A DNA stretch of 64,000 nucleotides, from positions 41,778,955 through 41,842,954 of the forward strand of contig NC_064764.1 of NCBI RefSeq assembly GCF_011397635.1, written 5' to 3'. Shown here piece after piece: positions 22,986 through 34,374 of the stretch. Each line of letters begins with the position of its first letter. The first letter of the stretch is position 1. The notes beneath the pieces were generated by a model. It ran no database searches. It had not been told where the DNA came from and worked only from the letters and a program-made list of their open reading frames with translations. The translations under genes and the position numbers were made by a program. This DNA is from Epinephelus fuscoguttatus (taxonomy: Eukaryota > Chordata > Actinopteri > Perciformes > Serranidae).

Positions 22986-23230
22986 AAGAATCAGAATCAG
23001 AATCAGAATTCAGAATCAGAATTTCTTTGTCATCATACTTGGTGCATGACGAAATTGCAGCAGCTTCCACAGTACAGTGCATAATCAAGTAAAAAAATAG
23101 TTAAAATCTGTACAAAATTAAATAGTATAAAAGAATAGCATAGTAATAAAAGGAGTTAAATAAAAAGAATACACAGTAATATACAATAATACACATCCAA
23201 AAGTGCAAGTCTGGTAGTGCAAGGTAAAGA
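22986..23230 (-). mobile_element. LINE/SINE-type 3' end with (CAGAAT)n tail, antisense
   Basis: Starts with CAGAATCAGAATCAGAAT, then TTTCTTTGTCATCATACTTG and an A-rich stretch ending CAAAAGTGCAAGTCTGGTAG. Recognised from memory as an abundant fish repeat reading on the minus strand. It interrupts the TAAR-B 3' flank relative to the TAAR-E flank near 45690. Confidence 0.7.
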
Positions 23231-23744
23231 ACCTCCTTTACCGCTGTATAGCCCTTATCTTAAAATATGCTATATAGCACTTTAGTGGAATAGTGCTATA
23301 ATGATCCATCAGAAGTTTCGTATGTCACTATATTGCCTTAACAAAAAAGGCCTGTCAAAAATATTACTTTAGCAAAATGATCAAGGACCAGATATTGCAT
23401 AAGTCAATAAAGATTTTTTTCAAAATTGAAAAAAAAATCTCTTTGAAAGGATGTACCTAATATTATTGTCACTCTGAAACCGTTTTATGTCACTGATATA
23501 ATGATAATATGTTTATTACAAATGTTTCTGTGACAATATATTGCTCAACAACAGTAGTTTTCATGACAGATCTACCCATAAGGTGTAAAAGCACTGCCAG
23601 AAGCTCCTCTAAATACTCACAAGGGAACAGTTGCAGATGAATGGGGGCAACCTGAGGATATCTGAGGGTGTTTTCACACTCAGTCCTTTTCAGCCCTCTA
23701 AACAGACTCAGAGTGGTGACTCAGCATTTCTTTGCGCATATGTG
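23231..23744. other. Rest of TAAR-B 3' flank
   Basis: Homologous to about 45690-46140 of the TAAR-E flank (AACAGTTGCAGATGAATGGG versus the E equivalent) and to 39230-39460 of the TAAR-D flank. No gene. Confidence 0.6.
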
Positions 23745-26052
23745 AATACTCCAAGAGAATCACCACCTTGACATGGTGGAGGGGTTTGCGTGTCCCTGTG
23801 AACCTGAGAGCTGTGTTGTCCGGGGCTAATAGCCCCTGGTAGGGTCTCTCAAGGCAAAGTGGCAATTCAAGAAGACCCTGATGAAACTGACTTTTTGGAA
23901 CTTGAGCACCTCACTCAGAGGTGCTGGGCGGGTGTGGGGATACTCACAAGTTCCTGGCTGAGCGCCACCGTATTGGGGTTCTACCTGGAAAACAAGAAGG
24001 TCATCTCGATACCTCTGCGAGTCACAAAGAGAAGGTCTATGACTGTTGTTTGTACGTACGCACCTAACAGCAGTACGGAGTACCCAGCCTTCTTGGAGTC
24101 TCTTGGTAATGTCCTGGATGGGGTGCTACCTGGGGACTCCATAGTTCTTCTTGGGGACTTCAGTGCTCATGTGGGCAATGACAGAAAAACCTGGAGGGGG
24201 GTGATTGGGAGGAATGGCCTGCCTGACCTGAACCCAAGTGACATATGTTATTGGACTTCTGTGCGAGCTATGGGCTGGCCATAACAAACACAATGTTCAA
24301 GCACAGGGAGGTTCATAAGTGTACCTGGTACCAGAGCGCCCTAGGCCAAAGATCAATGATCGACTCTGTAGTCATGTCATCAGATCTGCTGCCTTGTGTC
24401 GGAGAGGAGCAGAGCCGTCAACTGATCACCACCCTGGTGGTGAGCTGGATAGACCTGGTAAACCCAAACGTGTAGCGAGGGTGAATTGGGAACATCTGGC
24501 TGAGGCCCCTGTACGTGGGTCTTCAACTCCCACCTCCAGAAGAATTTCTCATGGTTGGGGGACATTTAATCCGATAGGTCCTCCATTATGGAAGCGGCTG
24601 CTAGGAGCTGTGGTTGGAAGGTTGTCGGTGCCTGTCCTGGCAGCAACTTGAGAACCCTCTGGTGGACACCCGCAGTGAGGGAGGCCGTCAGGCTGAAAAA
24701 GGAGGCCTTTAGGGTCTGGCCAGCCCAAGGGTCTCCGGAAGCAGCAGACAGGTACCGGTTGGCCGGTACCCGGTGGTCACTTCCACCGTGGAGGAGGCAG
24801 AGCCTGAAGACTTGGGGGAACTCTTGCCCATATCCCTGTCAGAGGTTGCTGAGGTAGTCAAAAAGCGCCAGGAGTGGATGAGATGCGCCACGAGATGCTG
24901 AAGGCTCTGGACACTGTTGTGTTGTGTAGACTGACAGCTTTGCAGAGCGGGAGACCGGGATGAACTATTGGGGTATCACACTGCTCGGCTTCCTGGGTGA
25001 AGTTTACTCCAGGTTGCTGGAAAGGAGGCTCTGACTGATTGTCAAACCTCTAATTCAGGAGGAGCAATGAGGATTCTGTCCTGGCCATGGAACAATGAAC
25101 CAGCTCTTCACTTTTGCAAGGCTGCTGGAAGGGTTGTGGGAGTTTGCCCATCCAGTCTACATGTGCTTTGTGGACTTGAAGAAAGCTTACAACCGCGTCC
25201 CTCGGGCCGTCTTGTAAGTGAGAGCTGTGTCCGCATACTTGGGGTAAAGTCAAACATGCTTTCGGTGGGTGTTGGCCTCCGCCAGGGTTGTCCCTTGTCA
25301 CCAATCCTGTTTGTGATTTTTATGGACAGGATCTTGAGGCACAGCCAGGAGATGTAAGGGGGTTTTTTTGTTGTTTTTTTACTGCACTTTTTATTATTAC
25401 CTCCTGGAGTAGTACAACCTTAAGGAGCTTTTATTCTTTTAGCATTACCTGATATGATAAAGTTGATATTTGATATAGTTGTATTTATTTCATCCAGTGG
25501 TCCTAATTGCACTATTATTTTATTCAAATCTGCACCTTGCGTACTACATGGTTGTCTACTGTGTGTCTTGTTTGTATATGATGGTTGTATCTGCTATGCA
25601 GCTATGTCGCACTATGTGCCCAAAACAAATGTCCCACGTGAGACAATACAGTTTATCTTATTGTATCAAACTGTGAACTCCAGCATGCACTGGGTGGTTT
25701 ACAGCTGAGTGTGAAGTGGTTGGGATGAGAGTCAGCACCTCCAAATCTGAGGCCATGGTTCTCTGCCAGAAAACGGTGGATTGCCCTCTTCGGGTTGGGG
25801 GAGAGTTACTGTCTCAAGCAAGGGAGTTCAAGTATGTCAGGGTTTTGTTCACGAGTGAGGGTAGAATGGAGTATGAGATGGACCAAGAGAGAGCTGAGCC
25901 TGAAGGCGAAGCTTTCGATTTACTAGTCCATCTACGTACCAACCCTCACCTATGGCCATGAGCTCTGGATTTTTGGGATGCTTTGCTTGGCCTGCTGCCC
26001 CAGCGACCCAGCCTCAGATAAGCGGATGAAAATAGATGGATGGGTGGATGAA
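23745..26052 (+). mobile_element. Old RTE/Rex3-related LINE, plus strand, degenerate
   Basis: 5' part with CACCTTGACATGGTGGAGGG and GGGGCTAATAGCCCCTGGTA, typical of fish RTE 5' UTRs. Endonuclease remnant 23859-24284 ([32 protein letters not shown]). Remnants of the SDHHL region (about 24420) and of the RT (VGLRQGCPLSPILFVIFMDR at 25268, STSKSEAMVL at 25733, LYGHEL-like at 25950). 3' end GCGACCCAGCC...AAGCGGATG and a GGATGGGTGGATGA tail. Many stops and shifts, so clearly older than the Rex3 copy at 30-33 kb. It ends about 195 bases 5' of the TAAR-C start. Confidence 0.8.
25352..25704 (+). mobile_element. Foreign insert in the RTE LINE, probable LINE 3' UTR fragment
   Basis: Interrupts the RT between the FVIFMDRI block and the STSKSEAM block. 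T-rich at the start, and near the end holds AAATGTCCCACGTGAGACAA followed by TACAGTTTATCTTATTG, resembling the final 3' UTR and TTTATC tail of a common fish LINE. Two overlapping open frames inside show no domain. Confidence 0.5.
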
Positions 26053-26055
26053 GCG

Positions 26056-26247
26056 TGGGAGTTCATGTGTGTTTGTGTGTGCTGTCATGAAGTGATGTAA
26101 TTCACTCAGCTCAGTTTGTGACTGGCTGGCCACACCTGCAGTACAGCAAAGGGGCTGATGGGACGGAGTGGAGAAAAGTGATAAATCAACTGCGAGAGGT
26201 TTGGTCAAAAAGCAGAGCCCAGCAGCCTAAGCTCTTCTTTATCTCTG
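26056..26247 (+). promoter_or_regulatory. Conserved TAAR 5' block (C)
   Basis: From GGGAGTTCATGTGTG through CAGTTTGTGACTGGCTGGCC and GGAGAAAAGTGATAAATCAA; best match is unit A. The RTE LINE abuts its upstream edge. Confidence 0.45.
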
Positions 26248-27466
26248 ATGATGGAGACCCTGGAAAAAAGTGAACTCTGCTTTCCACAACTCCTCAATTC
26301 CTCCTGCAGGAAGCCAAAGCGTTCACTCACTGAGGCTGTGTTTCTTTTCAGTCTTCTCTATTTCATCGCTCTGTTCACTGTGACTCTCAACCTGCTGGTC
26401 ATCATCTCCATCTCACACTTCAAGTAGTAAATTATCAATTCTATTTATTATGGTGATAGAGAGTACAGAATGCGTACAGAAATGCATTGTGCATAGAAAA
26501 TGTCAGATCTTGTGATGTGTTGATAAATAACTTAAACACTGCTTTTATATTTTACCCAGGGATTACATCTGCTAAATATTATAATGGACTTTCATTTGTT
26601 ACTACAAACAATAATACATGATGCTCCTTTTTCAATCCAGGCAGCTCTACACCCCCACCAACTTCCTCCTCCTCTCTCTGGCTGTCTCAGATTTCATCGT
26701 GGGCCTTCTCATGTTCTTCCAAATCATGCTCACAAATGGCTGCTGGTTCCTCGGTGACCTCATGTGTGTTATATATTATGTTTTAAATTTCATTGTTACA
26801 TCTTCCACAGTAGGAACCATGGTGCTCATATCAGTCGACCGCTACGTAGCCATTTGTGATCCTCTGCATTACCCCACCAAAGTCACTGTGAGAAGAGTTA
26901 GAATCTGTGTTTGTCTTTGTTGGGTCTATTCTGTTCTATACGACAGTCTCATATTGAAAGATAACTTGAAACAACCAGGCAGCTATAATTCCTGCTCTGG
27001 AGAGTGTGTGTTTGCCCTTAACTATATCGCAGGAGTTGTTGACCTTATTTTGACCTTTATTTGTCCCATAACTGTCATCATAACTCTGTATGTAAGAGTA
27101 TTTGTGGTGGCTGTGTCTCAGGCTCGTGCTATGCGGTCTCATATTGCAGCAGTCAGGCGTCAGGGTTCAGTGAAAGTAACTGCTAATAAGTCTGAGCTGA
27201 AAGCAGCCAGGACTCTCGGTGTGGTTGTAGTTGTGTTTTTGACATGCTCTTGCCCATATTTCTGTTCTTCTCTTGCAATTCAGGACAACTTGTTTGGTTT
27301 TACCTCTGTGCCCTTAGAGGCCTGGCTGTTTTACTTAAATTCTAGTCTCAACCCAATGATCTATGCTTTTTGCTACCCCTGGTTTCTAAAATCTATTCAA
27401 CTCATTGTAACATTTAAGATACTTCAGCCTGACTCCTGTGATGCCAACGTAGTCACTGACATTTAA
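26248..27466 (+). CDS. taar: TAAR-C: trace amine-associated receptor, two exons, intact
   Basis: Join 26248-26423 and 26641-27466, 333 residues; donor GTAGTA, acceptor TTCAATCCAG, intron 217 bases. Starts MMETLEKSELCFPQ. Sequon NSS, TM2 LAVSDF, Cys3.25, VDRYVAIC, ECL2 CSGEC and NSSLNPMIYAFCYPWF are present. Position 3.32 is Asn instead of Asp; 5.42 is Asp (GVVDLILTFICP); TM6 reads FLTCSCPYF with Ser at 6.48. From the start to TM6 it is closest to TAAR-A, but from about 27245 to 27400 it is closer to B/D/E, as if converted by one of them. The C-terminus VVTDI differs from NANIL of B, D and E. Confidence 0.93.
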
Positions 27467-28225
27467 CTTTTTCTCTGGGGAAGGAATGAAGTATTTTTTG
27501 ATGCTAATGAATGTTAAAATCAGGACAAATGTAAAATATGCAGTCTGTATTTTATAAAGCGTGTGTCACAGAAATCTGCAGAAATTGTGATCATGTTTCC
27601 TCGTCTCTTCAATCTCTTAATGTGGTGTCATACACAGTAAATACCAAATAAAATGCTACCTCTTTTTGTCTTCTCCTTGGACTGTTGCCCTGTTATTGGG
27701 CATTAGTCTGTTATATGACTGCCTTCAGTTATTTGACAGTCAGAGAGCTTGGTCAGTGTCAGATACTGAAGAAATAGCTTCCACATTTACTCAGTGAAGT
27801 TAGGCTAACTGTAATGATGTCCTCTAGTCTCGCCATCACCACCATGAACAACTTTTAGGCTGAATTAATCTTTACAAGTAACACTTTGCACCCTTATTTA
27901 CTATGTTTAAACTGTAAACAAATATGTAATAATTTACAGCAGACTATAATTTGATTCTACATGGCTACCAAGACATTTTAAGTGTCCATTTATGTAGAGT
28001 ATTTGTCAACAATTCTCCCATGAAGACATATTTTATTTTAATACATTCATATTAATATTGTCATTCATTTTCTGTTGATACACCAGCCTCCATTTAATGT
28101 TGTCCACAAAAGGAGTAAACACTTAGATCTGGTTTTCATGGTGGCCGAAAAATCAGATCTGAACAACATAAGCTTTATGTCACTGTGAACTTACAGGTGC
28201 ACTTCTTTTAAGAAGATAATAAGGT
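27467..28225. other. TAAR-C 3' flank, shared with TAAR-A
   Basis: AT-rich non-coding sequence matching the order of blocks after TAAR-A (AAGGAATGAAGTATTT, GTCAGAGAGCTTGGTCAGTG). No gene. Confidence 0.6.
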
Positions 28226-28440
28226 AAGATAAGCCTTTTGTGAGGTCCAGAGGGGCTTGGTTGTTGCAGCAGCACAAGGACAGAAATAAGTCCAGATAGA
28301 GAAAGTAATAAATAAATAGTATGTGTTGCATAAAACAAAATTGGAGTAGTAGTAATCATGGAAACTGTGCAAGAGCAATTACAGACAAAAGTGCAGAAAA
28401 AATTACAAGGAAAAAAGTGCTGCGATATGATTAATGACAG
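28226..28440 (-). mobile_element. LINE 3' end with AAGATA-type tail, antisense
   Basis: ATAAGGTAAGATAAGCCTTT leads into GTTGTTGCAGCAGCACAAGG and an A-rich stretch. This is the reversed 3' UTR layout of a common fish LINE. Short and non-coding. Confidence 0.55.
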
Positions 28441-29173
28441 CGGTCAGTAAATCTAGTATATGACAATGAGTTAAGTAAATAACAGATATAGAAAACTATT
28501 CGAAAGGTAACAGGGTTGGGTGAGATTATTTGAAATGTAGTCAGTTACTGAAAAGAAACTACATGGACATTTTTGTTGGTAGTTGATGAAATTAAACTAC
28601 CCCTACCAAAACAGTACTGGCACAAAATAGTGTCTGTATTGCACAGCATCCATATTTTTGAAGTTGGGGTGATGGTGATAATGCCAGTAATCTGTTACAT
28701 GTGATCCATTTATACCTGACCCTGATATTTATAGTTATATGACAATATAACATAATCTAGCATAATTTAATTCACAGTTTTGTACTGTTAACTTCCTTGT
28801 AGACTCCGTAAAGAGTTGGTTATAGACAAAGAGTCCAATCATTTTACTCTAAATGATTTAGCCACATAAAAAACCCTTTTGGAAAATACCTATGATACAC
28901 TCATGTCTGATTCTCCCTCACTGATCACAGGTTGTAACACATTTGTTGGTTGAACAAATCTCTGGGTTTTCAACTGATGCTATTCCAAAAACCCTGACAG
29001 ATGAAAGTTTCTGAGTTGCTGTGAAAACATGATTGACACAACATGAGATTGTATTTATCTTTTAAATGTGCCACAATTTTTGGCAAAAAAATATGGATTT
29101 GGTGTGCAAAGGCCTTAAGAGTAAGTAGGTAAGTGAGTAAGAATAGGAAACATGCAGTATGTGGAGCACAGCA
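28441..29173. other. AT-rich intergenic sequence
   Basis: No repeat or coding frame recognised; the 78-codon minus frame at 28970-29206 has no domain. Confidence 0.5.
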
Positions 29174-29612
29174 ACACATTCTCACTCTGACCTCGTCACA
29201 CATCAACCTGTGGTCATGGACTTTTCACGTCCACATCTGACATGCAGGGTACCCTGGGTGCATTGGTTGTTGATGTTCTAGGACACCATGTCAAGTTCTC
29301 TTCTTTCAAGATACACTTTCATTTTCACAGGAAATTTGAAGTTTACATACACTGGGTACAGTTACATGATGGCTTCTCATTCAGAATGAAATAAATCTGA
29401 ATGAAATCATTCGGAATTAAAGTCTTTCCAGGTAGTTTACATGAGAAATATTCATTCCGAATGAGGGTTTACACAGAGATCAGTTTAATCGCCTGTATTT
29501 GAGTCCGTGCAAGGTTTGGGGCAGGGAAGGCTTCTGATTGGATAGGGGGCGGGGCGGATATTACGTGTTTAAATTTACCGGAAGAAAACATTGTAGTCTT
29601 ACTCCAGATAAC

Positions 29613-29792
29613 AAGATGCTTGACGATGTCATTCTTAGTGCCTTTTTCGGGCTTGTTTTGCTTATAGTCTTGAAGCAGCAGTACGACAACAACCTTGTTC
29701 TGCTAATGCTTCATCTGTTGAGGAGGAGAAGGGAGGTAGAAGGTCGAAGAAGGGAGATAGAAGACCGTGCTGTGGCGAATGGAAACCGGTGA
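29613..29792 (+). pseudogene. N-terminal fragment of a Harbinger-type transposase (tentative)
   Basis: From the Met at 29613 the frame reads MLDDVILSAFFGLVLL, a hydrophobic start, then LHLLRRRREVEGRRREIEDR, a basic arginine-rich segment, and stops after NGNR at 29792. A hydrophobic start followed by an Arg-rich stretch resembles N-termini of fish HARBI1-like transposases; I cannot confirm this without a search. A GTGAGT donor-like site overlaps the end (CCGGTGAGTG), so it may be an exon. Confidence 0.35.
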
Positions 29793-29989
29793 GTGCAACG
29801 AGTCCGACTGCTCTATCTCAGCCCTTTGCTATGTGCGCTATACATGTCATCGCGCCAGAAGGGCAAGGAAACAAGCATGAGTGGAAAGACCGGAATGAAT
29901 TTAAAGAGAAATGTTTGTAAACGTGCAAACAAAATTCTTTCATTCGGAATGACAAATGGAAAAACCCTCTTTACTCGTATTCGTCCGTG

Positions 29990-32900
29990 CTCGTTGTCCT
30001 CCGCTTATCTGGGTCGCGGGGACAGCAGCCTCAGCAAAGAAGCCCAGACAGTCCTCTCCCCAGCCACTTCCGTCAGCTCTTCCGCGGGAACCTCGAGGCG
30101 TTCCCAGGCCAGCCGGGTGATGTAGTCCCTCCAGCGTGTTCTGGGGCGGCCCCGAGGTCTCCTCCCAGTTGGACATGCCCGAAACACCTCCCAGGGGAGG
30201 CGTCCGGAAGGCATCTTTACCAGATGCCCGAACCACCTCAACTCTCGATGTGGAGGAGCAGCGGCTCTACTCCGAGTCCCTCTCGGATGTCTGAGCTCCT
30301 CACCCTATCCCTAAGGCTGAGCCCAGCCACCCTGCGGAGGAAACTCATTTTGGCCGCTTGTACTCGCGATCTCATTCTTTCGGTCACTACCCAGAGCTCG
30401 TGACCATAGGTGAGGGTTGGAACATAGATCGGCCGGTAAATTGAGAGCTTCGCTTTCTGGCTAAGCTCCCTCTTCACCACAACGGACCGGTTAAGCGCCT
30501 GCATCACTGCTGACGCCGCCCCAATCCGCCTGTCAATCTCCCGCTCCATCCTACCCTCACTCGTGAACAAGACCCAGAGATACTTAAACTCCTCCACCTG
30601 AGGAAGGACCTCCCCCCTGACCTGGAGTGGGCAATCCACCCTTTTCCGGCTGAGGACCATGGCCTCAGACTTGGAGGTGCTGATTCTCATCCCAGCCGCT
30701 TCACACTCGGCTGTGAACCGTCCCAGCGAGAGCTGGAGGTCACTGTTCGATGGAGCTAGGAGGACCACGTCATCCGCAAAAAGCAGGGTCGAGATCCTCC
30801 CATCACCGAACCTGACACCCTCCACCACTCAGCTGCGCCTAGGAATTCTGTCCATAAACGTTATGAACAGAGCCGGTGACAAAGGGCAGCCCTGGCGGAG
30901 TCCAACCCTCACCTGGAGCAGGTCCGACTTACTGCCAGCCACGCGAACCAGACTCATGCTCCTTCAGTACAGGGACTGGATGGCCCTTAGCAAGGGGCCA
31001 CCAGCCCCATACTCCCGGAGCACCCCCCACAGGATGCCCCTGGGGACACGGTCGTAAGCCTTCTCCAAATCCACAAAACACATGTGGACTGGTTGGGCAA
31101 ACTCCCATGCCCCCTCCAGCACCCTGGCGAGGGTAAAGAGCTGGTCCATGGTTCCACGTCCGGGACAAAAACCACATTGCTCCTCCTCAATCTGAGGTTC
31201 AACTATCGACCGGACCCTCATCTCCAGCACCCTGGAGTAGACCTTACCGGGTAGGCTGAGGAGTGTGATCCCCCTGTAGTTGGAACACACCCTCTGGTCC
31301 CCTTTCTTGAAAATGGGGACCACCACCCCGGTCTGCCACTCCAGAGGCACTGCCCCCGATGTCCACGCAATGTTGCAGAGGCGTGTCAGCCAGGACAGCC
31401 CTACAACATCAAGAGCCTTGAGATATCCAGGACGAATCTCATCCACCCCTGAGGCTCCGCCACCGCGGAGTTGTTTCACTACCTCAGCAACTTCTGCCCC
31501 AGAAATTGGCTGACCCACCCCTGAGACCCCCGTCTCTGTTTCCTCACTGGAATACGTGTTGGTGGGATTGAGGAGCTCCTCAAAGTATTCCTTCCACTGC
31601 CCGACAGTGTCCCCAGTTGACGTCAGCAGCTCCCCGCCCCCACTGTAAACAGTGTGAGCAAGTTGCCGCCTTCCCCCCCTGAGGCGCCGGACAGTTTGCC
31701 AGAACCTCTTTGGAGCCGATCGATAGTCTTCTTCCATGGCCTCACCGAACTCCTCCCACGCCTGAGTTTTTGCCTCCACGACTGCCACCGCTGCGCCCCA
31801 CTTGGCCCGCCAGTACCTGTCAGCTGCTTTCGGAGACCCACAGACCAACCATGCCCTGTAGGCCTCCTTCTTCAGCCTGACGGCTCCCCTCACCTCTGGT
31901 GTCCACCAGCAGGTTCGGGGATTACCGCCGCGACTGGCCCCAGCGGTCTTGCGGCCACAGCTCGCAACCGCTGCCTCGACAATGGCAGAGCGGAACAAGG
32001 CCCATTCGGACTCAATGTCCCCCTCTGCCCTCGGGACGCGGTCAAAGCTCTCCCGGAGGTGGGAGTTGAAGATCATCTGGACAGGTTCTTTCGCCAGGCG
32101 TTCCCAGCAGACCCTCACTGTTCGTTTGGGCCTGCGAGGTCTGCGCGGCGTCTTCCCCCACCATCTGATCCAACTCACCACCAGGTGGTGATCAGTTGAC
32201 AGCTCTGCTCCTTTCTTCACCCGAGTGTCCAGAACATATGGCCGCAGGTCAAATGATACGATATGATAGAAGTTATGGCCAAACTGCGACCCGCACAGAA
32301 GTCCAATAACTGAACACCACTCGGGTTCAGATCAGGCAGGCCGTTCCTCCCAGTCACGCCCCTCCAGGTCCCGCTGTCATTGTCCACGTGAGCGTTGAAG
32401 TCCCCCAGCAGAACAATGGAGTCCCCAGTCAGGGCACTGTCCAGCACCCGTCCCAGGGACTCCAAAAAGGGTGGGTACTCTGAAATGTTGTTCAGCGCAC
32501 AAGCACAGACAACAATCAGGACCCGTTCCCCGACCCGAAGGCGCAGGGAAGCAACCCTTTCGTCTACCGGGGTAAACCCCAACGTACAGGCAGAGAGTCT
32601 GGGGGCTATCAGAATGCCCACCCCGGCCCTCCGCCTCTCACCCGGAGCAACTCCGGCGAAGGAGAGAGCCCAACCCCCCTCAAGGACTAGGGTTCCAGAG
32701 CTGGAACTATGTGTCGAGGTGAGGCCGACCAAATCTAGCCGGTAGAGCTCAACCTCTTCCACAAGCTCCGGCTCCTCCCCCACCAGAGAGGTGACATTCC
32801 ATGTCCCAAGAGTCAACTTCTGTAACCGAGGATCGGACCGCCAAGGCCCCCGTCTTGGTCTGCTGCCCAATCCACATTGCACGAACCCTTCTGGATCCCT

Positions 32901-33088
32901 CTGCGGGTGGTGGGCCTGCAGGGGGACGAGCCCATGTAGCCGGTTCGGGCTGGGCCCGGCCGGACCCCTTGGGCGAAGGCCCGACCACCAGGCACTCGCC
33001 CATGGGCCCCAACCCAAGGCCTGGCTCCAGGGCGGGGCCCCGGTAACCCTCCAGGCCAGGTACACGTTCTCCTGTTGTCATCCATCAT
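29990..33088 (-). mobile_element. Rex3 (RTE clade) LINE, nearly full length, minus strand
   Basis: Reads 5' to 3' from about 33088 to 29990. Order: 5' region with TTGACTCTTGGGACATGGAA (start of the endonuclease), APE endonuclease, SDHHLV region, RT, C-terminal domain. CGGTGACAAAGGGCAGCCCT and ACCACCACCCCGGTCTGCCA flank the RT core; from memory these are the two published Rex3 primer sites. GC-rich against AT-rich surroundings. High similarity to the fragment at 3725-4189 implies a young family. Confidence 0.9.
30005..33065 (-). pseudogene. Rex3 ORF (AP endonuclease plus reverse transcriptase), broken
   Basis: Open segments in order: 32217-33065 (282 codons; [44 protein letters not shown], catalytic Asp/Asn), 30964-32220 (418 codons; LSTDHHLVVSW, GGGASGVDEIRPGYLK, NYRGITLLSLPGKVYSRVLE, HMCFVDLEKAYDRVP with the first catalytic Asp), 30238-30828 (196 codons; STLLFADDVVLLAPS), 30005-30241 (78 codons; MRWFGHLVKMPSGRLPWEVF, RWRDYITRLAWERL). 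A damaged stretch at 32220-32290 replaces the end of the endonuclease, and the frame shifts near 30960 and 30240. Not functional as it stands. Confidence 0.85.
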
Positions 33089-33529
33089 GAAGGGTCTTTT
33101 GAACCGTTCTTCGTCTTTAATCAGATTTAATTTTCAATCAGAATGGCCATTTTTGAATCGGAATGACTGTTTAAATGACCACTTTTAATCGGAATGGCCT
33201 TTCATTCTGAATAAAAGTGGAATTAAACTGTCCATGTAAACGTACTGAGTCTCTTTCAATATAAATGCACTAAGTCGGTACAACAATGTGACTTGACTTT
33301 TTTTTCCCCTTCAACTACAAAAACACATAGTTGGGTTTAGGCAATAAAAACATGTTTTTAGGTTTAGCAACATAAACACGTGGTTGGGTTGCGGAAAAAA
33401 GAACAGGGTTTTGCTTTAGAATCTCTCCTGGGTGAAAGTCAGGTTTTTGTTGGATTCTGACACCGCAAGGCATTGCCCGGGCAGCAGATTACAACAACTT
33501 CTGATCTAGGTATGTGCACATTGGTTCAG

Positions 33530-33920
33530 ACATCGCTCAGGTCAACAAGGTCTGTGTCCGTTGTTGAGGAACCAGGGACTAGAGCAGAGAATATGGACCT
33601 GTTGGAATGCTACTATTCAAGTAACCCCAGCAAGAGGGGCTACATGCAGAGGTTGTGGAATAAATGGATGCTTCGAAACCCAACATCTATGCTGACAAGG
33701 ACGATGTGGGAACCAAAGGCAACAGTGGTGCCAGTGTTATTTTGAGCAGCCACAAACTGTGAGAGTCGCTCCAGCAGATTCCAGGTCCAGCATCTGAGGT
33801 CTCTGTCCAAAAGAGCACAGTCCTAGGAACAGCTAAGATACTGCTCAGAACCCGCAAACTCCTAGGTCTCTGGTAGAGGACCTGAGCTTGAGGAAAACAC
33901 ACCACCCTTTTTTTCACTCT
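33530..33920 (+). mobile_element. Degenerate transposon fragment, possible R2/NeSL-type LINE piece
   Basis: The frame around 33590-33700 encodes LLECYYSSNPSKRGYMQRLW, which I recall as similar to the N-terminal part of an R2/NeSL-like fish LINE ORF. The following 200 bases (CTGAGGTCTCTGTCCAAAAG, CTGGTAGAGGACCTGAGCTT) recall a dispersed fish repeat whose class I cannot name. Confidence 0.4.
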
Positions 33921-34374
33921 AGCTTTTTCAAACTAGGTAATGGTAAGAAAAGTGTCTATTCCAGTGCTGTTTCTGATGGTTCATTTTAATCTGTCAGTCT
34001 ATTTACTTACATGTATTGGTCATTTCAAATGGTGAGGATAGTCCAGAGGTATTTGTATTTCATATGTAATGCTGATGTATTATAATTATTGTGGGTGCAT
34101 GGAGTGTTTTGTTTTAATGTAATATTTGATTTATATAGTGTAATGTAGAATATGAATCATATTGTTTATAGTGATGTTTTAATATGGTGCAACTATTACT
34201 TGATTACCAATACAGTCAAGTTGAAACCACCTCTTTTCTTTTTCTTCAATTTACATTAGGTTGGTATGCACATTGCATTATTGAATTAATTTCATATCCT
34301 GGTAATTCTGCAGAATTATTAAAATATGTGGCCAACCAAGGCAAAAAAGCAATAGAAGGTTTGGGATATTGATG
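33921..34374. other. AT-rich sequence without recognised features
   Basis: Strongly AT-rich; nothing recognisable on either strand. Confidence 0.5.

Larger units (their letters stand above)
29346..33236 (+). mobile_element. Harbinger-like DNA transposon, non-autonomous, carrying a nested Rex3
   Basis: The ends are imperfect inverted repeats: left GTACAGTTACATGATGG and CATTCAGAATGAAA, right (reverse complement) GTACGTTTACATGGACAG and ATTCAGAATGAAA. Further ATTCGGAAT/ATTCCGAAT motifs repeat inside both ends. A short open frame follows the left end. No transposase catalytic domain is present. The exact target duplication could not be fixed. Class assignment rests on the short frame and is tentative. 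Confidence 0.5.
29174..33475 (+). repeat. Dispersed repeat R1, copy a, split by a 3.9 kb insertion
   Basis: Left part 29174-29345 (CACATTCTCACTCTGACCTC, GGTACCCTGGGTGCATTGGT, TTCAAGATACACTTTCATTT). Right part about 33237-33475 (AGTCTCTTTCAATATAAATG, CACGTGGTTGGGTT, GAACAGGGTTTTGCTTTAGA). The halves follow each other without a gap in copy b (43023-43410). Class unknown; no coding sequence. Confidence 0.7.
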
